Shown here one piece after another: positions 29,022 through 37,760 of a DNA stretch of 64,000 nucleotides; within the stretch, counting starts at the first letter, position 1; every line of letters begins with the position of its first letter. The DNA lies in the NCBI RefSeq assembly GCF_900187965.1, contig NZ_FZNL01000009.1:120965-184964 (forward strand), given 5' to 3'. The notes under the pieces were generated by a model that was given only the letters and a program-made list of their open reading frames with translations, was not told the origin of the DNA and made no database searches. The translations under genes were made by a program, and so were the position numbers. Source of the DNA: Flavobacterium sp. ov086. GTDB lineage: Bacteria; Bacteroidota; Bacteroidia; Flavobacteriales; Flavobacteriaceae.

Positions 29022-30431
29022 ATGCAAGAAAACGACCAGGAAAATTTTAAAAGAGAACTCGGATTATTAGACGGAACCATGCTTGTTGTGGGTTCTATGA
29101 TTGGATCCGGGATATTTATTGTAAGTGCTGATATTGCCAGACAAGTAGGATCTGCGGGATGGCTAACATTAATATGGTTAATCTCTGGATTGATCACTAT
29201 TATAGCCGCAGTAAGTTACGGCGAGTTGAGTGCGATGTTCCCAAAAGCAGGAGGACAGTATGTATATCTTAAAGAGGCATATAATAAACTAATCGCATTT
29301 TTATACGGTTGGAGTTTTTTCGCCGTGATTCAAACAGGGACTATTGCTGCCGTTGGTGTAGCATTTTCGAAGTTTGCTGCTTATCTCTATGAACCTTTAA
29401 GCGACGAAAATATACTTTATGAATTAGGTTCTTTTAAACTCAATGCTGCACAGTTAGTATCAATTGTTACGATAATCCTACTGACTTTTATTAACAGCCG
29501 AGGGGTAAAAAACGGAAAAATTCTTCAGACGGTTCTAACAATTATCAAAATATTATCCTTGTTAGGTTTAATCGTTTTTGGATTAACATTAGGAGCAAAG
29601 GCTTCAATTTGGGACGCTAACTGGACTGATGCCTGGACACCACGTATGTATAATGCTGATAATGGTTCTTGGCTGCCAATAGGTGGAACGGCTTTGATTA
29701 CTGGAATATCTGCTGCAATGGTTGGATCATTATTCTCAAGTGACGCTTGGAATGGTGTGACTTTTATCGCGGGAGAAATCAAAAATCCAAAGCGAAATGT
29801 AGGTTTCAGTTTGTTTTTAGGAACCTTTATTGTGACGATTATTTATGTCTTGACAAATTTGATGTATTTGGCAGTAGTTCCGTTAAACGAAATTGCAACG
29901 GCAAAATCAGATAGAGTGGCAGTTGTAGCTTCTGATTATATTTTTGGAGACATCGGGACGTTAATCATTGCAATTATGATTATGATTTCGACTTTTGCCT
30001 GCAATAACGGATTAATTATGGCTGGAGCAAGAGTTTATTATACAATGGCGCAAGATGGTTTGTTCTTTAAAAAAGCGGCAGTTTTAAACGAATCAGGAGT
30101 TCCGGCATGGGCGCTTTGGGCACAATGTATTTGGGCTTCGGCTTTGTGTTTGACTGGTAAATATGGAGATTTATTAGATTTTGTAATCATCATTGTATTG
30201 ATTTTTTACATACTTACAATTTACGGAATTTTCATCTTACGAAAAAAAATGCCGGATCTTGAAAGACCTTACAGAGCATTTGGGTATCCTTTTTTACCAA
30301 TGTTTTATATCGTAGTTGCAACAGCAATTTGTATCTCATTATTAATCACAAAATTCTCAACATGTGGTTGGGGAGTATTAATTATGCTAACTGGAATTCC
30401 GGTATATTACTTAACAAAACCGAAAGAATAA
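29022..30431 (+). CDS. APC-family amino acid permease
   Basis: 469-aa inner-membrane transporter of the amino acid-polyamine-organocation superfamily with about 12 hydrophobic helices. The helix 1 signature GTMLVVGSMIGSGIFIVSADI contains the unwound GSGIF substrate site. PKAGGQYVYLKEAY between helices 2 and 3 is also typical, as are FACNNGLIMAGARVYYTMAQDGLFFKKA and the late ERPYRAFGYP. It most resembles the LAT/YfnA type. Substrate cannot be read from the sequence. The gene is alone between a repeat block and its terminator. The start is the first ATG in good context. Confidence 0.92.
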   Translation: MQENDQENFKRELGLLDGTMLVVGSMIGSGIFIVSADIARQVGSAGWLTLIWLISGLITIIAAVSYGELSAMFPKAGGQYVYLKEAYNKLIAFLYGWSFFAVIQTGTIAAVGVAFSKFAAYLYEPLSDENILYELGSFKLNAAQLVSIVTIILLTFINSRGVKNGKILQTVLTIIKILSLLGLIVFGLTLGAKASIWDANWTDAWTPRMYNADNGSWLPIGGTALITGISAAMVGSLFSSDAWNGVTFIAGEIKNPKRNVGFSLFLGTFIVTIIYVLTNLMYLAVVPLNEIATAKSDRVAVVASDYIFGDIGTLIIAIMIMISTFACNNGLIMAGARVYYTMAQDGLFFKKAAVLNESGVPAWALWAQCIWASALCLTGKYGDLLDFVIIIVLIFYILTIYGIFILRKKMPDLERPYRAFGYPFLPMFYIVVATAICISLLITKFSTCGWGVLIMLTGIPVYYLTKPKE

Positions 30432-30543
30432 GAGAGGTGCAGAGGCTCAGAGGTGCAAAGGTTCAAAGTTTAAATACGACATGAATTTACCCGCGGATTT
30501 ACACAGGTTTTATTTTTTTACTTTTAATTATGCTTCAAAATAT

Positions 30544-30573
30544 AAATGCCTTGCTTTTAGCAAGGCATTTTTT
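30544..30573 (+). terminator. Terminator of the permease gene
   Basis: Perfect 12-bp stem aaatgccttgct / agcaaggcattt with a 3-base loop and a T-tract. It lies 110 bases after the stop; the bases between are repeat-like (agaggtgcaaaggttcaaag). Confidence 0.85.
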
Positions 30574-30633
30574 GTATTTTTTTTGAATTATAAAAATCAG
30601 CATAAACCCGTTTAATCCGTTAAATCTGTGAGT

Positions 30634-30683
30634 AAAAAAAAGACACTACCCAATTTGCAAAAGCAAAAAATGTAGTGTCTTTT
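30634..30683 (-). terminator. Terminator of the DUF1810 gene
   Basis: Stem aaaagacactac / gtagtgtctttt with a 22-base loop. The A-run at 30634-30641 is a U-tract on the minus strand. It lies 34 bases beyond the DUF1810 stop. Confidence 0.8.
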
Positions 30684-30716
30684 AATTTAAATAATCTAAA
30701 AAGCTGTTGGTGTAAA

Positions 30717-31178
30717 TTACACCATTTCAGTTTCAACAGATGATTTTATAGTTGAATTAATAATAGACAAGGTAAGAGGGTCTGATTCTCCGGAGAAAAA
30801 TGCTTCTAGTATTTCTTGAAATACAGGATTTGTATTTTCGACCAAAGAGAAAAGCGTCATAGACGAACGCAATTTACGTGCATCTAAATCACCTAAAATT
30901 CCGTCGGCCGATTTTCTTTTGAAAGTCAAAAATAACTCAGAAATCTCTATAAGGTGTTTTCCTAAAATAGGATGTTCTAAATATTCGGTTGCTTCTTTCA
31001 GGTCGTTAATGGCATAATAATTTGCAGTATCGCTTTTGCCTAATCCTTTAATCTGAGGAAAAATGAACCACATCCAGTGTGTTTCTTTTTTACCTTTTTT
31101 GATTTCAGAAAAAGCAGTAAGATAAAGTTTGTTTTGCGCATCTAAGAAACGCAATAAATCATTGTTTGAGTGAGCCAT
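30717..31178 (-). CDS. DUF1810 family protein
   Basis: 153-aa soluble protein of the DUF1810 family, widespread and functionally uncharacterised. Characteristic patterns are LLRFLDAQNKLYLTAFSEI at the start, THWMWFIFPQIKGLG, SDTANYYAI, and DARKLRSSMTLFSLV. Length is normal (about 140-150). It is a single gene with a -7 element 30 bases upstream and a terminator behind. No link to neighbours is evident. Confidence 0.9.
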   Translation of the reverse strand: MAHSNNDLLRFLDAQNKLYLTAFSEIKKGKKETHWMWFIFPQIKGLGKSDTANYYAINDLKEATEYLEHPILGKHLIEISELFLTFKRKSADGILGDLDARKLRSSMTLFSLVENTNPVFQEILEAFFSGESDPLTLSIINSTIKSSVETEMV

Positions 31179-31207
31179 TTTGGTAATGTATATATAAAAA
31201 AAGGTTG

Positions 31208-31215
31208 CAAAAGTA
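31208..31215 (-). promoter_or_regulatory. -7 promoter element of the DUF1810 gene
   Basis: Minus-strand TACTTTTG followed by CAACC, the same core and flank as the prfC element. It is 30 bases upstream of the start. Confidence 0.55.
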
Positions 31216-31322
31216 GTAAAAAAGATAGGGTCTGCCTAATAAAAGGTGCATACACTGAGTATTTTAACTTTTTGAGGAGGAATTTTCCTCGTCGTTATAA
31301 ACTCATTTATAGTTATTTATAA

Positions 31323-31949
31323 TCATTCACTTCGTTTAGTTCTTCTAAAGGTTAAATTTATTCTGGGTAACACATTTTTGGCAGTTTTAGGAACCTGATG
31401 TTGCCAGAAACTATTGGTTGTACCCGCCATTAATAAAAAAGAACCGTGATGTAAAGGGATCTCAACTTGCGGAATATCTTTTCGGAATTTATGACGTAAT
31501 CTAAACATTCTCGTTTCTCCAAAAGTCACCGAAGCAATAATTGGGTTTGGTCCTGAATTATGTTCTTTATCGCTGTGCCACGCAACACCATCGCTGCCGT
31601 TTCGGTATAGATTTAGCAACAGACTATTAAATTCAAGTTGAGTTTCTCTTTCAACACGGCCTCTAATAGTTAATAATTCATAAGTCCAGTCCGGACCATT
31701 TTGATCTGCTCCGATATTATCTTTGTCTTCATACCAGGAAATCATTCGGGGAGCTGTAACAATTTTATCATACATTTCCATTTCATATTCCCTCCATTTA
31801 GTCTGACGAAGTAATTTTTCATAAAAACGATCAGATTCTTCTTTGGTAAAGAAGTTATCAATCAAAATAAGTTCTGCATCAGGGAGGTCAAATATTTTTT
31901 TTCCTTTTAAACCTGTCGCAAATAATTCGGTATCGCTAAATAGTGTCAT
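31323..31949 (-). CDS. AlkB-like DNA demethylase
   Basis: 208-aa Fe(II)/2-oxoglutarate dioxygenase of the AlkB family, which removes methyl lesions (1-methyladenine, 3-methylcytosine) from DNA. The iron ligands are HxD in WHSDKEH and the distal His in FWQHQVPK; the 2-oxoglutarate Arg lies in RINLTFRRT. TAPRMISWYED and LLNLYRNGSDGVAWHSD resemble the ALKBH2/ALKBH3-like branch. It begins 25 bases after the nuclease-fusion gene and is the last member of the dinB-dnaE-nuclease unit, which places it in DNA-damage tolerance. Confidence 0.93.
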   Translation of the reverse strand: MTLFSDTELFATGLKGKKIFDLPDAELILIDNFFTKEESDRFYEKLLRQTKWREYEMEMYDKIVTAPRMISWYEDKDNIGADQNGPDWTYELLTIRGRVERETQLEFNSLLLNLYRNGSDGVAWHSDKEHNSGPNPIIASVTFGETRMFRLRHKFRKDIPQVEIPLHHGSFLLMAGTTNSFWQHQVPKTAKNVLPRINLTFRRTKRSE

Positions 31950-31974
31950 AAGTCAATACTTTAAGTTTATAGCT

Positions 31975-33354
31975 CTATTTTAATAAGTTCTTGTTGAAAA
32001 AAACTTTACGTGGATTTTTTTCTGCGTAAGCAAAAATCAATTGCACAATGTATTGATTGCTTTTATAAGGTGTAGCATAATTTTTTACTTCTGATGGATC
32101 AGTAATTGCAACATCTAACGGAATATATCCCATACCATAAAAATGTCCATTTTCTATCCAGATACAGCTTCGTTCGTGTGCTGTTCTTCCTTTTTCTATA
32201 ATTGCAAAAGTGGGTCTGTTACTTAATAAAAAATCAATAGCATTGTCGACTTGTTCATTATGCAGCGAAACATCCGGTAATTCTTTTACATCATTATTTT
32301 TAAATATTTCTCCTTCTTCAGGTCTTGAATATTTGCAAAATCTATAATCAATTTCAAATTGTTCTGCCAAACCCCGCAGTATATTTGTTCCTTCATGTAT
32401 ACTGCTGAAATGTTCAATGCATGACTGAAATTTATTGAGTTTTCCAATTGCCAGATATTTGTATCCATTGCGGGCTTCATATTGATATAACCCAAATCTT
32501 GGTTCAAAACGTTTTAGTGCTCTATTGTATGTTGGCCAAAGGTGCTTGATTTCTGTGCATTCTAACAAGAGTGCCATCAATTCGTTACCACAAACCTCAA
32601 AGGAAATACTGTAGATATCCCGCAGGAAATGTTGTCTTTGCGGATTTATTTTATGTCCGCTAAAATGAGAAGCTACACGTTTTTTTAAGTTGATTGCTTT
32701 ACCAACATAAATTACCTTTTTAACTTCATTATAAAAATAATACACGCCTGGTTTTTCCGGTAAGTTGTTGAAATCTTCAGGAGGTAAATTGGGCGGTAAA
32801 CGCTGATCTTGTGACGTGTTTTTGATCATTTGTTCTATATGACCTTCATCGTCCCATTCGAGTAATCGGGAAAATAAAATTGCAGTAGCAGCTGCATCTC
32901 CGCCGGCTCGGTGCTGGTTTTCTAAAGGTATATCTAATGAACTGCAAAGTTTACCCAAACTGTATGATGCAAAACCAGGTCTGATTTTTCTTGCTGCGCG
33001 AACGGTACATAGTTTTTTCGCCGTCCATTTAAATCCTGCTTGTTCCAGTTGATGGCGAACAAATGAATAATCAAAGTTGACATTATGTGCGACGAAAATA
33101 CGATCAGTAAGCATTTCCAAAACTTTATCTGAAATATCATCAAAGATTGGTGCATTAGCCACCATTTCATTGTTAATACCAGTCAGGGCAAAAATCGAAA
33201 TTGGGATCTCTTTTTCCGGATTAACAAGTGTTTCATATCGTTCAATCACGTTTTCTCCGTCATGAATGATGATCGCAATTTCTGTAATGCGGCTGCCACT
33301 GGCGTTTCCACCTGTGGTTTCGATATCGACTATAGCATATTCCTGTTTTTTCAT
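31975..33354 (-). CDS. DnaQ-like exonuclease / GIY-YIG nuclease fusion
   Basis: 459-aa two-nuclease protein. Residues 1-170 form a DEDDh 3'-5' exonuclease like the proofreading subunit of DNA polymerase III: ExoI AIVDIETTG, ExoII AHNVNFDYSF, ExoIII with HRAGGDAAATA. Residues about 195-290 form a UvrC-type GIY-YIG domain (KPGVYYFYNEVKKVIYVGKAINLKKRVASHF). The rest has no clear motif. Fusions of this kind are known in actinobacteria and Bacteroidota. It stands between the dnaE-type polymerase (75 bases upstream) and alkB, so it could provide proofreading or incision during repair synthesis; that role is inference. Confidence 0.92.
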   Translation of the reverse strand: MKKQEYAIVDIETTGGNASGSRITEIAIIIHDGENVIERYETLVNPEKEIPISIFALTGINNEMVANAPIFDDISDKVLEMLTDRIFVAHNVNFDYSFVRHQLEQAGFKWTAKKLCTVRAARKIRPGFASYSLGKLCSSLDIPLENQHRAGGDAAATAILFSRLLEWDDEGHIEQMIKNTSQDQRLPPNLPPEDFNNLPEKPGVYYFYNEVKKVIYVGKAINLKKRVASHFSGHKINPQRQHFLRDIYSISFEVCGNELMALLLECTEIKHLWPTYNRALKRFEPRFGLYQYEARNGYKYLAIGKLNKFQSCIEHFSSIHEGTNILRGLAEQFEIDYRFCKYSRPEEGEIFKNNDVKELPDVSLHNEQVDNAIDFLLSNRPTFAIIEKGRTAHERSCIWIENGHFYGMGYIPLDVAITDPSEVKNYATPYKSNQYIVQLIFAYAEKNPRKVFFNKNLLK

Positions 33355-33429
33355 TTGTATATAACGTAAATCCTTCTTTTGTTATTTAAAACTTTAACAC
33401 ATAGAAGTATAGGTTTTAAAATCACGGTT

Positions 33430-36400
33430 TTAATTTTGAAATTTCATTCGGTGTCTTGGCAAGTTGATTTCATGTCCTTGCGGATATGGTGCACGATGCG
33501 TAGGACTGACATCTTCCTTAATTTGACGTTGTGTTTTAAATTGATCTTTTGCATCCATATAGCGCGGATCAGGAATAAAAGGCATTTTCGCCATTTTGAT
33601 GATAGTGATTGTCGGGAAATGATAATCAACTTCAACATTTCCTAACAAAAGGTAACAACCGCCGCCCTGAAAAGGATATTGTGCCAGAGAATCCGGAAAA
33701 TGTGCGGTATCAAAATAAGTACCTTCGTGATCGATCCAGGTTCCAAAATACATAGTTCCTTTTTTAGTAGGAACGTGTTTTCTGGAGATTAAATACGCCA
33801 GCATTCGAACCTGTTTTTTATGATGAACTACTAAATCTTTAGCCATAATATCTCCACGATATTTGGTTTGCAAGAGATCAAAAACAGTACAGGAAACTGG
33901 GAAACTTAAAAGTTCAATTTCATCAAAAGCATCTTCATATAAAGAACGTTCCAACGTAGGGAGCTTGTATTCTTTAACGGGTTCCTGCATAAGCATTAAA
34001 CTTCTGTTTTCGGGTTTAAAATTGTTTAGAAGCAAACTAGCAACAACTAAAAGCTGATTTTTAGTTTTTCCTGTAAAACGAAAAGCATCTATAAAAATCA
34101 AAATTTTCATGCTTTCAATTCCAATTGGAATGCGTTGAATAAAATCTTCTAAAGAAAGATAATCACCATTTTTCTCCCTTTCCGATTCGATTAAATGAGC
34201 GGTTTTTGATTCTAAACTCTGCAAATGCATAAAACCTAAATAAATATCGGTTCCGTAAACGGTAGTTTGATATTCACTTTTATTCACACAAGGATTAAGA
34301 ATCGTTCCGCCAGACATACGTGCTTCGTGTACATAAACCTCGGTTCTGTAAAATCCGCCTTGATTGTTGATTACCGCCGTCATAAACTCCACAGGATAAT
34401 TAATCTTGAGATATAAACTTTGATAGCTTTCTACAGCATAAGAAGCCGAGTGTGCTTTGCAAAATGAAAATCCGGCAAAGGATTCAATCTGGCGATAAAT
34501 TTCCTGACTAAGTCCTTCTGGATGCCCTTGTTGAGCGCAAGAAGCAAAGAAATTATCTTTTACTTTTTGCAAAGCGTCTAATGACCTTCCTTTCCCGGAC
34601 ATGGCGCGACGCAGAATATCTCCGTCAGCAGCGGCAAGTCCTCCGTAATGTTGGGCGATTTTAATAACATCCTCCTGATACACCATAATGCCGTAAGTTT
34701 CTCCAAGATGTTCTTTGAAAACATCATGAAAATATTGAAACTGTTCCGGATTGTTATGGCGAAAAATATACTCTTTCATCATTCCGGATTGTGCAACTCC
34801 CGGGCGAATAATTGACGAAGCCGCAACCAGAATTTTATAATTATCACAATTGAGTCGGCGTAATAATCCGCGCATGGCAGGACTTTCGATATAAAAACAA
34901 CCAATAGTTTGGCCTTGCGCCAAATAAATATTACATATGGCTTCATCTTTAGAAATCGAAGTGTTACGAATGTCGACTTTAATACCTCGATTTTTCTCAA
35001 TCAATTTTACGCTATCATCAATATGACCAATCCCACGCTGGCTTAGAATATCGAATTTGTCAAAACCAATTTCTTCAGCAATATGCATATCAAAAAGTAC
35101 AATAGGAAATCCTTTTGGAGGCACTTCAAGTGGTGTATAATTGGTAATGGGTTCTTCAGAAATGATAATTCCGCAAGCATGCATACTACGCTGATTGGGA
35201 TATTTATTCATCATAATACTGTATTCCTGTACCAGTTTTACGATAGAATTAGTTTCGTGTAATGCCATCGGATTTTTGGCAAGCATGTCCAATTCTTCTT
35301 TCGGAAGACCAAAAACTTTTCCGACTTCCCTAAAAATAGATCGATGCTTGAACTCGACATTAGTTCCACAAAAAGCAACATGGTCACGACCATATTTATT
35401 AAAGATATATTCTAAAATGGTATTGCGTTCTTTCCAACTCCAATCGATATCAAAATCGGGAGGGCTTTTTCGATTTAAATTCAAAAAACGTTCAAAATAT
35501 AAATCCAGTTCTATCGGACAGATATCAGTGATACCCAAACAATACGCAATAATGCTATTGGCGCCGCTGCCTCGGCCAATGTGCATGAATCCCTGACTAT
35601 TACTATATTGAATAATGTCCCAGGTGATTAAAAAATAACCGCTGAATTGTAATTCATCAATTACTTTAAGTTCTTTTTCGATACGTGCTTTTGCTTCTTT
35701 ATGATCTTTGCCGTAGCGCCATAATAACCCTTCATAGGCTAATTCAGTTAGTAATGCGATATCACCTTCACGATTTTTAGTAAAATGTTTCTTGTTTCTT
35801 TTTGGAGTAAAATCATATTCAAAATTACAAGAATCGATTATTTGCTGAGTATTGGTTATAATTTCAGGATATTTTTCATAAAAAGGCAAGAGCGATTCCA
35901 GAGGCAACATTTTTTCAGAAGTTCTGCAATAATCAGCTTCTGTCAATTTTGATAAAATAATATTAGTATCAATGGCACGAAGAATTTTATGCAGATTAAA
36001 TTCTCTTTTATTGCTAAAAGTTACCGGTTGAAACACAACCATTTTATCTATCTTATTATTATGTCCCGAAGTAAAAAGCTTAGAAATTTCATCTGATCGG
36101 ATTCCGATAAATTCATTTTCACGAAGGGTTTTCGGAGCATTTTCTAAAGTATAAATAATAAAAACCGACTTGAATTCAGGAGCAATCAACGGCAAAGTTT
36201 CTCCGCTGAAATTATGATCTGTTAAAAACCGATTCATTTCACCAAGTCCATCTGCATTTTTGGCTAAGCCAATATACCGGAATTGATGATTGCAGCGAAA
36301 TTCTATTCCCACAAGAGGTTTTATGCCTTTGGATTTGCAATCTCTTATAAAATCATAAATTCCGGTAACGGTATTAATATCTGTAAGTGCCACAGCTTTT

Positions 36401-36489
36401 ACACCACACGAAACAGCCTGCTCAACGAGTTTATCGAGAGAAATTGTGCCATAGCGCAGCGAGTGAAAAGAATGACAATTGAGATACAT
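33430..36489 (-). CDS. dnaE2: Error-prone DNA polymerase III alpha (DnaE2/ImuC-like)
   Basis: 1019-aa C-family polymerase, shorter than replicative DnaE (about 1160-1500), in the size range of DnaE2/ImuC. The catalytic Asp pair is Asp345/Asp347 in PPDFDIDW, with the third acidic residue in FDKFDIL. The N-terminal PHP domain is degenerate: NCHSFHS replaces the HxH motif and ALTDINT has Ile where a metal-binding His is expected. It is therefore unlikely to proofread itself. Mid-region MHIGRGSGANSIIAYCLGIT and the C-terminal helix-hairpin-helix/OB part (MKILIFIDAFRFTGKTKNQL) are present. It starts 4 bases after dinB. The symbol is given by context. Confidence 0.88.
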   Translation of the reverse strand: MYLNCHSFHSLRYGTISLDKLVEQAVSCGVKAVALTDINTVTGIYDFIRDCKSKGIKPLVGIEFRCNHQFRYIGLAKNADGLGEMNRFLTDHNFSGETLPLIAPEFKSVFIIYTLENAPKTLRENEFIGIRSDEISKLFTSGHNNKIDKMVVFQPVTFSNKREFNLHKILRAIDTNIILSKLTEADYCRTSEKMLPLESLLPFYEKYPEIITNTQQIIDSCNFEYDFTPKRNKKHFTKNREGDIALLTELAYEGLLWRYGKDHKEAKARIEKELKVIDELQFSGYFLITWDIIQYSNSQGFMHIGRGSGANSIIAYCLGITDICPIELDLYFERFLNLNRKSPPDFDIDWSWKERNTILEYIFNKYGRDHVAFCGTNVEFKHRSIFREVGKVFGLPKEELDMLAKNPMALHETNSIVKLVQEYSIMMNKYPNQRSMHACGIIISEEPITNYTPLEVPPKGFPIVLFDMHIAEEIGFDKFDILSQRGIGHIDDSVKLIEKNRGIKVDIRNTSISKDEAICNIYLAQGQTIGCFYIESPAMRGLLRRLNCDNYKILVAASSIIRPGVAQSGMMKEYIFRHNNPEQFQYFHDVFKEHLGETYGIMVYQEDVIKIAQHYGGLAAADGDILRRAMSGKGRSLDALQKVKDNFFASCAQQGHPEGLSQEIYRQIESFAGFSFCKAHSASYAVESYQSLYLKINYPVEFMTAVINNQGGFYRTEVYVHEARMSGGTILNPCVNKSEYQTTVYGTDIYLGFMHLQSLESKTAHLIESEREKNGDYLSLEDFIQRIPIGIESMKILIFIDAFRFTGKTKNQLLVVASLLLNNFKPENRSLMLMQEPVKEYKLPTLERSLYEDAFDEIELLSFPVSCTVFDLLQTKYRGDIMAKDLVVHHKKQVRMLAYLISRKHVPTKKGTMYFGTWIDHEGTYFDTAHFPDSLAQYPFQGGGCYLLLGNVEVDYHFPTITIIKMAKMPFIPDPRYMDAKDQFKTQRQIKEDVSPTHRAPYPQGHEINLPRHRMKFQN

Positions 36490-36493
36490 GATT

Positions 36494-37675
36494 TTATTTA
36501 ATACGTTTTAAAATTTCATCTTTATTATTTGGTTTAAAATGAGCTCCGGCGCAACGCATAACAGCGTCAAAACCGTAACGGCTTTTCATTTTATCCATTG
36601 CGGCATAAAGGGATAACATTTCCTGAGTATCTTCAAAAAGATCAATTTGATACGTACCACGAACCAGTCCGCTAAAGCGAATACCAATTAAACGCAATCG
36701 CATACGACGCTGGTAAACTTTATCAAATAATTCCATTACATTTTTGGTCAGAATATGATCTGCCGAGGTATAAGCGATTTTGCATTGTTTGGTTTCGGTA
36801 TCAAAATTGGCGTAACGTATTTTGACCGTAATTGTTGAAGTTAGCCATTGCTCAGACCGAAGTTGGAAAGCCAGTTTTTCGACCATTCCAACAAGCTTTC
36901 TTTTGAGTTTTTCAATATCAATTGTATCTTGAGAAAAAGTAGTTTCGGTAGAAATAGATTTCCTTTCGGTATAAGGTTCAACAGGCGTGTTATCGATTCC
37001 GTTAGCTTTTTTCCAGATATCCAAGCCGTTTTTACCAATCATGCGTTGCAATACTTCAGCAGGCATTTCAGATAAAGTTTGTATGGTTCGAATGCCTATT
37101 CTAGATAATAGCTGAAAAGTTACATTTCCAACCATTGGTATTTTTTGAATCGATAACGGGTTTAAAAAAGCCTGTACATCATTTTCGGGAATTTCTAAAT
37201 TTCCTCTTGGTTTTCCTTCGCCAGTAGCGATTTTAGAAACGGTTTTATTGATGGATAAGGAAAAACTAATAGGAAGTCCGGTTTCTTTAATGACTGACTT
37301 TGCCAATTCATCAGTCCATTTGTAACTTCCGTGAAAACGGTCCATTCCGGTAATGTCAAGATAGAATTCGTCAATGCTGGCTTTCTCCATAATTGGCGCT
37401 TTTTCCTGAATAACCTGTGTTACATCATGTGATAATTGAGAGTATAATTCCATATCACCTTTGATAATTTTGGCTTGCGGACAAAGTTTCATCGCCATGT
37501 GAATAGGCATCGCAGAACGGACTCCAAAATAGCGGGCTTCGTACGAACAAGAGGCCACAACGCCACGATCACCACCTCCAATAATCAACGGAATTCCGTT
37601 TAATTCTGAGTTAGTTAACCTTTCGCAGGATACAAAAAAAGTATCCAAATCCATGTGTACAATTGCCCTTGCCAT
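36494..37675 (-). CDS. dinB: Y-family DNA polymerase IV
   Basis: 393-aa translesion polymerase. Catalytic residues are Asp9 (HMDLDTFF) and Asp102-Glu103 (KASIDEFYLD). The thumb/helix-hairpin-helix region (IPMVGNVTFQLLSRIGIRTIQTL) and little finger follow. A QIDLF sequence near residue 350 fits a sliding-clamp binding motif. DinB is the alternative to an ImuB assignment: ImuB has lost its catalytic acids, whereas this protein keeps them. It is the first gene of the unit, starting 85 bases from the divergent LexA-like regulator, and a palindrome lies over its promoter. Confidence 0.93.
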   Translation of the reverse strand: MARAIVHMDLDTFFVSCERLTNSELNGIPLIIGGGDRGVVASCSYEARYFGVRSAMPIHMAMKLCPQAKIIKGDMELYSQLSHDVTQVIQEKAPIMEKASIDEFYLDITGMDRFHGSYKWTDELAKSVIKETGLPISFSLSINKTVSKIATGEGKPRGNLEIPENDVQAFLNPLSIQKIPMVGNVTFQLLSRIGIRTIQTLSEMPAEVLQRMIGKNGLDIWKKANGIDNTPVEPYTERKSISTETTFSQDTIDIEKLKRKLVGMVEKLAFQLRSEQWLTSTITVKIRYANFDTETKQCKIAYTSADHILTKNVMELFDKVYQRRMRLRLIGIRFSGLVRGTYQIDLFEDTQEMLSLYAAMDKMKSRYGFDAVMRCAGAHFKPNNKDEILKRIK

Positions 37676-37760
37676 TTCCTTGTTTTGTATGAAACAAAAT
37701 TAGTACAGATAATAACATTTTTTTGTATATTTGTTGTTCTAAATTATAACAAATTAAATT
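37676..37760. promoter_or_regulatory. Divergent SOS-like promoter region with palindromes
   Basis: 85 bases between dinB and the LexA-like gene. A plus-strand -7 box TATATTTG is at 37726-37733 and a minus-strand one (TAATTTTG) at 37695-37702. An inverted repeat TTGTTT-N6-AAACAA at 37680-37697 touches the dinB -7 box. A second, TTTGTT-N12-AACAAA at 37730-37753, covers the regulator's -7 box and start region. Both share TTGTT/AACAA half-sites, with different spacing. They are candidates for repressor binding. Confidence 0.55.

Noticed and set aside
28748..29197. 149-codon minus-strand frame across the permease start
   Set aside because: It is antisense to the clear permease gene and to a GC-rich repeat; the translation has no recognisable domain.
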